A stretch of 64,000 bases of DNA, taken from Xanthomonas campestris pv. badrii. Its GTDB lineage: Bacteria > Pseudomonadota > Gammaproteobacteria > Xanthomonadales > Xanthomonadaceae. The stretch lies in assembly GCF_012848175.1 (NCBI RefSeq), contig NZ_CP051651.1, positions 3,286,001 to 3,350,000 of the forward strand. The letters run 5' to 3'. Each line of letters opens with the position of its first letter. Within the stretch, counting starts at the first letter, position 1. Of the stretch, positions 47,791 to 56,121 are shown in pieces. The translations under genes and the position numbers were made by a program. The notes beneath the pieces were generated by a model. It was given only the letters and a program-made list of their open reading frames with translations. It was not told the origin of the DNA and did no database searches.

Positions 47791-47929
47791 TTAAATAGCT
47801 GGATTGACATCTATTTCGCACTGCGTGATACAAGCGAGCGCTACCAAGGTGGAAGGCGCATCCGCTCCAACCGCAGCCATTGCAGCCGAGCTCGCATAGA
47901 CGCGACACGCGGAGCGGGAGCCGCTGAAC

Positions 47930-48227
47930 AGGTGGCTGATGCAATCACCTGCAGTTGGTCGGGCTGGCAGGCGAGCATGGGCCCGCAGATCGACCTGCGC
48001 GCACTCGGGCGCCGTTCGCCATGCCGGTCCAGCTGATTCAGGGCGAGCAGGATCTGGTCACTCCGGCACACATCGGCAACGCTCATTTCGATGGTCTTTC
48101 TGCACCAAGCAAGGAATTCGTGCCGCTGCCACGCACAGGACACGCCCCCGAGTCCGCCGATGATGGACGCACAGCTGAAGGTGCTGACCAGGATCCGTGC
48201 AGCGGCGCTGGCCGACGATGCGCACTG
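47930..48227 (+). pseudogene. Remnant of an alpha/beta-hydrolase (proline iminopeptidase-like)
   Basis: Three pieces in different frames read as one C-terminal half: WSGWQASMGPQIDLRALG (to about 48010), then FAMPVQLIQGEQDLVTPAHI...FVPLPRTGHAP (48017-48150), then MMDAQLKVLTRIRAAAL followed by TGA (48161-48227). VQLIQGEQDLVTP and the TGH carry the catalytic Asp and His of this superfamily. At least two frame changes are needed, and the 5' half is missing. It ends just before the terminator into which the IS inserted. Confidence 0.75.
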
Positions 48228-48319
48228 AAACACGCAAGGTGTCCGTTGAACGATGACGGACCGCGCATCGCTCGCGAGATCCAACAAAAAAAAGCCGACT
48301 TTCGCCCAATGCCAGTCAG

Positions 48320-49624
48320 TTAACGCTGATTGGCATTTTTCGTAGGAAACTTCGAAGTGCGGTTCTTGACGACTCTGGGGAAGCTTCGTTCGGTGCGGCG
48401 TGGTGGCAGCACGAAGTGCCTGGACTGTGCCAACAAGGCCGTCAGTTGCCTGGGCAGGGTGCCCGCCGAATCCAGGCTCGGGACCGCCAGCAGGTTGACG
48501 ATGGCATAGCTGGCTGTGTGGAAGCTGATGCGCTGGGGCTCCACCTTGGCGTGAGCGGCCATCTCTCGCATCCAGCGCCGCAGCAGTGTGTAGGCGATCA
48601 GCACGCCCCACAGTTCCTGGCGCACCAGCGCGGGCTGCTTGCTGCGCAGTACCGGTTCGCCCTCCTGCAGCGACTGCTTGATCTCGCGGAATCCCAACTC
48701 GATCTCCCAGCGCTGGCGATAGAGCTCGGCCAAGGCATGGGCTGGATGCGTGTGGGGACACGGCAACGAGGTGATGAAGCGCCGTAGCCGCCCACCTACG
48801 CTGACCTCGATCAGGCGCGCCTGCCAGTGGCTGGGCAATTCCGGACGTGCCTTGCGCGCTTGTGGCGAGACCGGCATGCGGATGCGTGCATCGCCGGGCG
48901 CGAGTTGTTCGACGATCTCATGGCGCAGGTTGTCCCGGGCCCGCATCAGCCAGTGACGCTGCGTGCCCGCAGCCTGCCAGTCCAGCAGGAACGCGGCCGA
49001 GAAGTACGCTCGGTCAAATAGCGTCACCGAGTGGTCCTGGCCCTGCAGCTGCGCCGCCAGGCTCAGTTCACCGCAGTCCATGCCGCCGAGCTTGGCGTCG
49101 AGCAGCTCGTGGCTGTGGGTATCCATCAGGCAGGTGGCGCGAATCTGCGGCCAGGACAAGGGACCATGCTGGTTGCTGCAGCTGCCGAGGTCGGCTCGAT
49201 TCTCCGCAGTGTCCGGTGCTGCCCAGACCACGCCGTCCACCGCCAGCACGCGCAGTGGCCGCTGCGTATCCACCGGTGTGCGGCTCCAGGCCCGGGTCAA
49301 TAGACCGAACAGTTCGGCCAGGGGTTCTTCTCCCAGGCGCTGGCGGGCCTGCACGCTGGCACTCGGCGCGGGCAGCGCTTGTGCGTCCAGGCTCAGATCG
49401 AGCTGCTGCACCACCTGCCACAGTGGTCGGTCACGAAACAGCGCCAGTCCGATCACCAGCCACACGGCATGTTCGGCCGGCAGCTTGCGCCGCCGGATCG
49501 ACGCCTTGCCGCTAGTCGCCAGCGCCTGCTCGATCCAGGCCGGCTCTATCAATGTGCTGAGTTGGTCGAGTCGATCAGGGACTCGCGGTAACGTCTCGCG
49601 CAGAGCGCTCGCAAACAGGCTCAT
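48320..49624 (-). CDS. IS4-family transposase
   Basis: 434 residues, intact. DDE catalytic residues: first Asp in VLAVDGVVWAAPDT, second in VTLFDRAYFSAAFL, and Glu in the YREK motif YRQRWEIELGFREIKQSL. It catalyses cut-and-paste transposition of the surrounding element. No purine-rich ribosome-binding site lies before the ATG; instead a perfect hairpin sits about 6 bases upstream of it. The stop is inside the inverted repeat. Confidence 0.95.
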   Translation of the reverse strand: MSLFASALRETLPRVPDRLDQLSTLIEPAWIEQALATSGKASIRRRKLPAEHAVWLVIGLALFRDRPLWQVVQQLDLSLDAQALPAPSASVQARQRLGEEPLAELFGLLTRAWSRTPVDTQRPLRVLAVDGVVWAAPDTAENRADLGSCSNQHGPLSWPQIRATCLMDTHSHELLDAKLGGMDCGELSLAAQLQGQDHSVTLFDRAYFSAAFLLDWQAAGTQRHWLMRARDNLRHEIVEQLAPGDARIRMPVSPQARKARPELPSHWQARLIEVSVGGRLRRFITSLPCPHTHPAHALAELYRQRWEIELGFREIKQSLQEGEPVLRSKQPALVRQELWGVLIAYTLLRRWMREMAAHAKVEPQRISFHTASYAIVNLLAVPSLDSAGTLPRQLTALLAQSRHFVLPPRRTERSFPRVVKNRTSKFPTKNANQR

Positions 49625-49630
49625 CAAGCA

Positions 49631-49663
49631 AAAAAGGGAACGTGTTGAACACGTTCCCTTTTT
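49631..49663. terminator. Perfect hairpin guarding the transposase start
   Basis: A perfect 15-bp stem (AAAAAGGGAACGTGT / ACACGTTCCCTTTTT) with TGA loop, a terminator reading in both directions, between the transposase start and the IS end. It would stop outside transcripts entering the element. Confidence 0.85.
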
Positions 49664-49743
49664 ACTGGATCAGCTCCCCTCGGGGCTTAACTGACTGGCA
49701 TTGGACTTTCGCCGGCTTTTTCTTTCAAGCACCACGCAAGGCT

Positions 49744-51744
49744 TTACAGCGCCTTGGCTGCCGCAACCACATGCTCGGCGGTGATCTTGAAGTACGCATA
49801 CAGCTGATCGGCCGGTGCCGAGGCACCGAAGGTGTCGATGCCGACCACATCGCCATCCAGGCCCACGTACTTGCGCCAGAAGCCGGTCACGCCCGCTTCC
49901 ACCGCCACGCGCTTGCGCACGGCGTTCGGTAGCACCGACTCACGGTAGGCCGCATCCTGGCGATCGAACACATCGGTCGACGGCATCGACACCACGCGCG
50001 TCTTGATGCCCGCCGCATCCAGCGTCTTCTTGGCTTCCACCGCCAGGCCGACTTCCGAACCGGTGCCGATCAGTATCACGTCGGGCGTGCCGCCTTCGGC
50101 ATCGGCCAGCACGTAGCCACCGCGTTCGATCAGCTTGATCTGCTCGGCGCTGCGCGGCTGGTGCTGCAGATTCTGGCGACTGAAGATCAGGCAGCTCGGG
50201 CCATCCTTGCGGGTGATCGCAGCCTTCCAGCTCACCGCCGATTCCACCGCATCGCCCGGGCGCCACACATCGTTGTTGGGGATGTAGCGCAGCGAGGCCA
50301 GGTGTTCCACCGGCTGATGGGTCGGGCCGTCTTCGCCCAGGCCGATCGAGTCGTGCGTATACACGTGGATGGCATGCGCCGGGTTCAGCGCGCTCATGCG
50401 CACGCCGTTGCGCGCGTAATCGCTGAACACCAGGAAGGTGGCGTCGAACGGAATGAAGCCGCCATGCAGCGCCAGGCCATTGGCAATGGCGGTCATGCCG
50501 AACTCGCGCACGCCGTAATACACGTAGTTGGCGTCCGGGTCGTCGGTGGCCACCGACTTGCTGGCCTTCCACAAGGTCAGGTTGGAATGGGCCAGGTCGG
50601 CCGAGCCGCCGATCAACTCGGGCAGCAGCGGCGCGAAGGCTTCGATCGCCAGCTGCGAGGCCTTGCGCGAGGCGATGGTCTGGCCTTCTTGCTGCGCCTT
50701 GGCGATGTAGGCATCGGCCTGGGCGATGAAGTCGGCCGGCAGCTCGCCGTGCGAGCGGCGGGTCAGCTCATCGGCTTCGCTGGCGTACTGCTTGGCGTAC
50801 TTGTCGAACAGCTGTTCCCACTCGGCCTGGCGCAGCGTGCCGGTGCCGCCGGCGCGCCAGCCGGCGTAGATCTCTTCGGGAATCTCGAACGGGCCATACG
50901 GCCATTCCAGTGCCTTGCGCGCGCCTTCCAGCTCGTCCTTGCCCAGCGGTGCGCCGTGCGAGGATTCCTTGCCGGCCTTGGTCGGCGCACCGAAGCCGAT
51001 CTTGGTGCGGCAGCAGATCAGCGTGGGCTTGTCGCCGTTGTCCAGCGCGGCCTCGATCGCCGCCTTGATCTTCTCGGCGTCGTGCCCGTCCACGTCACGG
51101 ATCACGTGCCAGCCATAGGCTTCGAAACGCGCCGGGGTGTCGTCGCTGAACCAGCCGGCGGTGTTGCCGTCGATGGAGATCTGGTTGTTGTCCCAGAACG
51201 CCACCAGCTTGCCCAGGCCCCAGGTGCCGGCCAGCGAGGCGGCTTCGTGCGAAATGCCTTCCATCAGGCAGCCATCGCCCATGAACACCCAGGTGCGGTG
51301 ATCGACGATTTCAAGCTCCGGGCGGTTGTAGCGCTGCGCCAGCAACTTCTCGGCCAGCGCGAACCCGACTGCGTTGGCGAACCCCTGGCCGAGCGGGCCG
51401 GTGGTGGTCTCCACGCCGGGGGTTTCGCTGCGCTCCGGGTGGCCGGCGGTCTTGCTGTGCAGCTGGCGGAACTGCTTGAGCTGCTCGATCGGCAGGTCGT
51501 AGCCGGACAGGTGCAGCAAGGCGTACTGCAACATCGAGCCGTGCCCGTTGGACAGCACGAAACGGTCGCGGTTGAACCACTGCGGGTTGTTGGGGTTGTG
51601 CCGGTAGAAGTCGTTCCACAGCACTTCGGCGATATCGGCCATGCCCATGGGCATGCCGGGGTGGCCGGACTTGGCGGCTTCGACCGCATCTGCGGCAAGA
51701 AAACGGATGGCGTTGGCCAGCTGGCGGCGGGTGGGCTGGGTCAT
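49744..51744 (-). CDS. tkt: Transketolase
   Basis: 666 residues, full length. Visible are the thiamine-diphosphate parts: [18 protein letters not shown] and DNNQISIDG (binding), [11 protein letters not shown], and the pyrimidine domain with [14 protein letters not shown] and [20 protein letters not shown]. It moves two-carbon units between sugar phosphates. It is upstream of gap, pgk, pyk and fda on the same strand, but 31 kb of other genes lies between tkt and gap. Its original terminator is split by the IS element. Confidence 0.97.
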   Translation of the reverse strand: MTQPTRRQLANAIRFLAADAVEAAKSGHPGMPMGMADIAEVLWNDFYRHNPNNPQWFNRDRFVLSNGHGSMLQYALLHLSGYDLPIEQLKQFRQLHSKTAGHPERSETPGVETTTGPLGQGFANAVGFALAEKLLAQRYNRPELEIVDHRTWVFMGDGCLMEGISHEAASLAGTWGLGKLVAFWDNNQISIDGNTAGWFSDDTPARFEAYGWHVIRDVDGHDAEKIKAAIEAALDNGDKPTLICCRTKIGFGAPTKAGKESSHGAPLGKDELEGARKALEWPYGPFEIPEEIYAGWRAGGTGTLRQAEWEQLFDKYAKQYASEADELTRRSHGELPADFIAQADAYIAKAQQEGQTIASRKASQLAIEAFAPLLPELIGGSADLAHSNLTLWKASKSVATDDPDANYVYYGVREFGMTAIANGLALHGGFIPFDATFLVFSDYARNGVRMSALNPAHAIHVYTHDSIGLGEDGPTHQPVEHLASLRYIPNNDVWRPGDAVESAVSWKAAITRKDGPSCLIFSRQNLQHQPRSAEQIKLIERGGYVLADAEGGTPDVILIGTGSEVGLAVEAKKTLDAAGIKTRVVSMPSTDVFDRQDAAYRESVLPNAVRKRVAVEAGVTGFWRKYVGLDGDVVGIDTFGASAPADQLYAYFKITAEHVVAAAKAL

Positions 51745-51815
51745 GGGCGTCTATGGAAGCGGAGGGGAACACCGCTGGAAGCGGAGAGCCCTATTCTCCC
51801 ATACACAGCGTTACG

Positions 51816-51983
51816 GGAATCGGGAGTCGGGAATGGGGAATCGGATGCAGCGTTGCGGGTTGGCCGCTAACGCCACTCGCACCGCAACCCCTGCAGCGGT
51901 ACGGGATGACCTCCCATCAGACGTCCCGATCGCAACAGCCCGCTTTACCCATTCCCGATTCCCGATTCCCTATTCCCTATTCC
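51816..51983. repeat. Inverted pair of 7-bp repeat blocks
   Basis: Four units (GGAATCG, GGAGTCG, GGAATGG, GGAATCG; 51816-51843) and their inverted relatives (CGATTCC, CTATTCC types; 51951-51983) flank a 107-base spacer in the tkt/symporter intergenic. The right block runs into the last codons of the symporter gene. Confidence 0.88.
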
Positions 51984-53257
51984 TCGCCCTTGGCCACCAG
52001 GGTCGTCAGCGCCAGATCGCCCGTGACATTGAGCGCCGTGCGGCACATGTCCAGGAAGTGATTGACGCCCAGGATCATGCCGATGCCCACCGGGTTGACC
52101 CCCACCATCGCGCAGATCAGCGCCACCACCGGCAGCGAGCCGGACGGCACGCCAGCGGTGCCGATCCCGCCCAGGATGCAGACCAGCATCACCATGAATT
52201 GCTGGCCGACGCTCAGGTCCACGTTGAAGAACTGCGCCAGGAAGATCACCGTCACGCCCTCGAACAACGCGGTGCCGTTCTGGTTGGCGGTGGCGCCCAC
52301 CGTCAGCACGAAGCGCGACACCCGCGGCGGCAGGCCCATTTCGTCGGCCACGCGCAGGGCGGTGGGCAGGGTCGCGTTGCTGGACGCAGTGGAGAACGCC
52401 ATCAATGTGGCTTCCTGCGTCTGCTTGAAGAAGCCCAGCGGCGAGCGCCCGGCGAACTTCACCGCCAGCCCGTAGCTCACCACCATGTGCAGCCCCAAGG
52501 CCAGCACCACCACGCCCACGTAGGCGCCCAGGCGGATCAACAGATCGAAGCCGAACAACGCGGCCAGGTTGAACATGAAGCAGGCCACCGCATACGGGGC
52601 CAGGCGGATCACCAGGCCGATCAGGGTCATCGAGATCTCGAAGATGCCTTCGATCCCGCGCCGCAGCGTGGCGACCTTTTCATCGGCGGTCAGCACCATG
52701 CCGACGCCGAACATCACCGCGAAGAACATCAGCGACAGGATGGCGCCATTGCTGGACGCGGCGGAGATCACGTTGCTGGGCACGATCGACAGCAGCATGT
52801 CCATGCCCTGCGGCTGGGTGCCGGAGCTGGAAATGATCTCGCGGGTGCGCTCGGCGTTCTGCTGGATCAGCTGATTGGCCAGTTGCGGGTCCACGCCGGC
52901 ACCGGGCTTGAGCACATTGACCAGCACCAGGCCCAGCAGCACCGCGATGCCGGACAGCACCACGGTGTAGCCCAAAGTGCGCCAACCCACGCGCCCCAGC
53001 GCGCGGATGTCGCCCATGTCGGAGATGCCCATCACCAGCGCCGAAAACAGCAGCGGCACGATCAGCATGAAGATCAGATTGAGGAAGACCTGCGAGAACG
53101 GCGTGGTGACGTACCTGGTCGCCAGGCGCACCCACTCGGCATCGCTACCGGCCAGATAGTAGACGGCCAGACCCAGCACCAGGCCCACGGCAAAGCCAAT
53201 ACCCATCTTCCAATGCAGGGGCAGGCCCGGGCGGCGTGCGGCTGGGGATGCAGTCAT
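51977..53257 (-). CDS. Dicarboxylate/amino acid:cation symporter (DAACS family)
   Basis: 426 residues with eight membrane helices and the re-entrant loops of the family: SSNATLPTALRVADEMGLP (HP1/TM7), ATANQNGTALFEGV (NMDGT-like) and GIGTAGVPSGSLPV. It takes up C4-dicarboxylates or glutamate with H+ or Na+. The start MTASPAARR is the most likely; the open frame above it is out of family. It lies alone on the minus strand next to a large repeat region. Confidence 0.9.
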   Translation of the reverse strand: MTASPAARRPGLPLHWKMGIGFAVGLVLGLAVYYLAGSDAEWVRLATRYVTTPFSQVFLNLIFMLIVPLLFSALVMGISDMGDIRALGRVGWRTLGYTVVLSGIAVLLGLVLVNVLKPGAGVDPQLANQLIQQNAERTREIISSSGTQPQGMDMLLSIVPSNVISAASSNGAILSLMFFAVMFGVGMVLTADEKVATLRRGIEGIFEISMTLIGLVIRLAPYAVACFMFNLAALFGFDLLIRLGAYVGVVVLALGLHMVVSYGLAVKFAGRSPLGFFKQTQEATLMAFSTASSNATLPTALRVADEMGLPPRVSRFVLTVGATANQNGTALFEGVTVIFLAQFFNVDLSVGQQFMVMLVCILGGIGTAGVPSGSLPVVALICAMVGVNPVGIGMILGVNHFLDMCRTALNVTGDLALTTLVAKGEE

Positions 53258-54375
53258 CTGGTCGGCCTTGGTGTGAACACAAAGACCTGAGCTTAACAAA
53301 CGCCAAGGATACGGCCACATACCCGGTGTGTCCTGCACGTCTGCTTCGGGTAGGTGCGCGTCTCGATGGTGGGCGGGCAAAAGCCCTGCAGCAAACGCAA
53401 AGACGTTGAGTGCGCGGCCCCTCACCGCTCGCGGGACACGCCGTTAAGCCATCCATGGGGACTCGATGGCGGCATCCATGCCGCCAACGGTCCCGCAAGC
53501 GGCGAGGACACCACACCAGACAGTTTGCTTGCGGCTTTATTGAACTCTGCACACCGACCAACTTGACTGGTCCTTGCCCGCTCACCGTCGCGTGACCTTG
53601 AGCGGATGCCGCGCTAGAGCTTACGTGGACGTACTTGCAGCGTGTCCCGCGATGGTGGGCGGGCAAGGGCCCTGCAGCAAACACGAAGACCTCGAGTGTG
53701 CGGTGCCCTCACCGCTCGCGGGACACGCTGTGAATCCACCCCTGGACGCTCCGTGGCGGCATCCATGCCGCCACAGGGTCCCGCAAGCGGCAAGGACACC
53801 GCACCATGACGTTGGTCGGCGCTTGCTTGGAAGAGCTGATCGCGGCGCGCGCGCTGACGTGCCGATGCAGGCGTGCGCATTCGCATCAAACAGGCGTTGG
53901 TGCAAAAGCGCGAAGCGTAGCCAGCAAGCACCATGGATCGCACAGCGACGTAGTGCACTGCTCGCCTATGTACACCGACCAACGCGACTGGTCCTTGCCC
54001 GCTTACCGTCGCAGGACCCTTGGCGGCATGGATGCCGCCAAAGAGCCTACAGGGACGTACTTGCGGCGTGTCCTGCGATGGTGAGCGGACAAGGGCCCTG
54101 CATGCAGCCCAATGGCAGACGCAATGCCTTGCCCTCGGCAACACAGCAGAGATCCGGAACCAAGCGCGGCTAACGAAACGCAGCGAGCGGTTGCCAGATG
54201 GATGTGGCGACGCGCTCAGAATCGCAGTGCAGGAATGAAGCGAGTTTCGAGCGCCAGCCACGCCCGCCTGGCGACCGCATCATCGTTGTTCGCTGATCCA
54301 AGCGCTATGGCGATGCACAACGAGGCGCCGCTTCCTGATCCTCAGTCGCTGCCGATGCCCACACCGCGCAGGCGA
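53258..54375. other. Large intergenic stretch made mostly of interspersed inverted repeats
   Basis: About 1100 bases without a credible gene. Positions 53365-54110 are a mosaic of related repeats (next entry). The part from 54110 to 54375 shows no feature. The right end abuts the stop of the batD-like gene. Confidence 0.6.
53365..54110. repeat. BIME-like mosaic of inverted repeats
   Basis: A unit of about 150 bases (GATGGTGGGCGGGCAA... to ...GACACC) appears at 53365-53518 and 53651-53806, with a partial copy at 54078-54110. A second unit of about 100 bases (ACACCGACCAACNNGACTGGTCCTTGCCCGC...) appears at 53551-53650 and 53971-54077. The CCTTGCCCGCTCACCGTCGC start of the second is the inverse of the start of the first. 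A palindrome TGGCGGCAT-N2-ATGCCGCCA occurs three times (53467, 53754, 54021). Confidence 0.85.
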
Positions 54376-56121
54376 TCAAGGCGCCGGCGGATACAACGGC
54401 GCCAGCACCTCGGGCTCGGCGGCGCTTGCGTGATGCCAGCGCGGCCCCTTGGCGAATGCCTCGCGCAACGCCGCGCGGGCACCGGCCACATCGCCGTCGC
54501 CGCCCCAGCGCGCACGTTGCATCCGCGCCACGGCCGCGCGCTGGGCGGGGTCGGCCAGGGCGGCCAGCACGCTGTCGATATCGGCGACACCGGCCATGCC
54601 ACAGAGCACGGTTGCCACCTCGTCCATCCCGCCGGCATCCAGCGCGCGGCGTAACTCGGCTACGCCGTGCGTGGCGCGCCGGCCCGGCATGACGATCTCT
54701 GCGCCGTGGGCGCCGGACGCCGTGCGCGGTGCGCCACGTCGGCGCAGCAGCGCCCATGCCAGCGTGAGCACCCACAGCAGCGCGAAGCCTGCCGCTGCAA
54801 CGATCCATGCCCAGGGGCGCCCCTGCGGCGGCGGCTGCGCCTGCAGCGCGCCGGTGGCCGCTGCAGGCGCAGGACCAGCGGCCGCCGGACCTGCAGCCGG
54901 CGCAGGTGCAGGTGCCGGCACCGCGAACGCACCGCTGCCTGCCGCGACGTCCAGCGTCAGGTCCGGCACGGTTGCCGTCCTGGCCGCGGCCGCACCCACA
55001 TCCCACCACGCCACCTGCAGGCCGGGCACGACCAGCGGGCCGGCGCGGTTGGGCACGATCGAATAGCGCCGGGTCAGCCGCAACTGCGGCGAGCCGTCCA
55101 CGAACCGTTCTTCGTATTGCGGCGGTTCGGCGAACACCTGCGCATCCGGCACGCTCGGCGTGGGCAGCTCGGGGAACTGTGCCTGAGTGGCACCACGTGC
55201 ACTGGCTTCCACCACGAACTGCGCGGCCTCGCCGGCAGTGGCGCGCTGCGGGGTGGCCGTATACCGCAACTGCAGGCTGCGCAGCGGCAACCAGGGTTGC
55301 GGCGCGTTGGCCGGCTGCGCCCGCACCTGCAGCGCGATGCTGGCGCTGCGCGCGCTCAGCTCGCCGTTGCCGCGGCCGAAGTAATCGTCGAAGAAACCGC
55401 CCACCGAGCGGCCAGTAAACCGCGCCGGCGGCAGCAGCAGACGCCCGCTACGCTCGGGCACCAGCAGATAGCGCCGCTCCACCACGTTGTATTGACGCCC
55501 GTTGACCAGCTTGACCGAACTGACGTCATCGCCAACGCGTTGCAACGACGCACCATCGGGCGCTTCCAGATCCAGCTCGCCGGAGGCCAGCTGGTTGGCG
55601 AAATACAGCCGCACCACCACGCCCACGCTTTGCTGCACGAAGGGCTGCGGGTCGTCCACCTGGGTCTGGACGAAGGCCTCTTCGTTGCCCTGCGCCGCGC
55701 TGGGCCCGTTCGCGGCAGCGGCGCCGCTGTCTGCGGCCTCGTTTGCCGAACCCACCACCTGCAGCCGCAGCGGCTCGGTGCGCTCGCCGCCGACGCGAAT
55801 CGCCGGCACGATCACCTCACCGCTCTTGCGCGGGGTCAGCACCACGCCGAACAACGCGCGGACCGTCACCCCGCCATTGGCCACCTGCATCTGCTGATTG
55901 GCGCTCTTGGCGCCCAGCGCGAAGTCGTTACGCAACGGCGCGTAGTCCGGATCGACACCGCGCTGATCGGTTTCGATGTTCAACGTCACCGCATCGCCGC
56001 TATTGACGCTGTCGCGGTCCAGCCAGGCGCGCGTCACCGCACCCGCCGGTGCGCAGAACACCAGCGCGGCGCTGCTCAGCATGCCGATGGCCACGCGGCG
56101 CAAGTGGTATCTGCCGATCAT
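54376..56121 (-). CDS. batD: BatD-like membrane protein of the Bat operon
   Basis: 581 residues. A signal peptide (ending CAPAGAV) is followed by a beta-rich periplasmic region. A Pro/Ala-rich spacer (PAPAPAPAAGPAAAGPAPA) leads to one membrane helix (WIVAAAGFALLWVLTLAWALL) and a short helical tail. The order matches BatD (oxygen tolerance protein). The start MIGRYHL overlaps the batB stop (ATGA). It is last in the MoxR-Bat operon. Function is probably in an envelope complex and is only broadly known. Confidence 0.82.
   Translation of the reverse strand: MIGRYHLRRVAIGMLSSAALVFCAPAGAVTRAWLDRDSVNSGDAVTLNIETDQRGVDPDYAPLRNDFALGAKSANQQMQVANGGVTVRALFGVVLTPRKSGEVIVPAIRVGGERTEPLRLQVVGSANEAADSGAAAANGPSAAQGNEEAFVQTQVDDPQPFVQQSVGVVVRLYFANQLASGELDLEAPDGASLQRVGDDVSSVKLVNGRQYNVVERRYLLVPERSGRLLLPPARFTGRSVGGFFDDYFGRGNGELSARSASIALQVRAQPANAPQPWLPLRSLQLRYTATPQRATAGEAAQFVVEASARGATQAQFPELPTPSVPDAQVFAEPPQYEERFVDGSPQLRLTRRYSIVPNRAGPLVVPGLQVAWWDVGAAAARTATVPDLTLDVAAGSGAFAVPAPAPAPAAGPAAAGPAPAAATGALQAQPPPQGRPWAWIVAAAGFALLWVLTLAWALLRRRGAPRTASGAHGAEIVMPGRRATHGVAELRRALDAGGMDEVATVLCGMAGVADIDSVLAALADPAQRAAVARMQRARWGGDGDVAGARAALREAFAKGPRWHHASAAEPEVLAPLYPPAP

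Larger units (their letters stand above)
47671..48297. other. Receptor promoter region and gene remnant
   Basis: About 630 bases between the siderophore receptor and the IS element. It holds the Fur-like site and an AT-rich promoter (47765-47820), then a decayed alpha/beta-hydrolase (next entry). Otherwise no intact gene. Confidence 0.6.
48298..49712. mobile_element. Complete IS4-family element with 8-bp target duplication
   Basis: The element spans 48306-49704 (1399 bp) with 18-bp perfect terminal inverted repeats (CCAATGCCAGTCAGTTAA at 48306-48323 and its complement at 49687-49704). ACTTTCGC is repeated at 48298-48305 and 49705-49712, the target duplication. It carries one transposase. The two flanks rejoin to a terminator stem, so insertion was into a hairpin loop. 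Confidence 0.95.
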
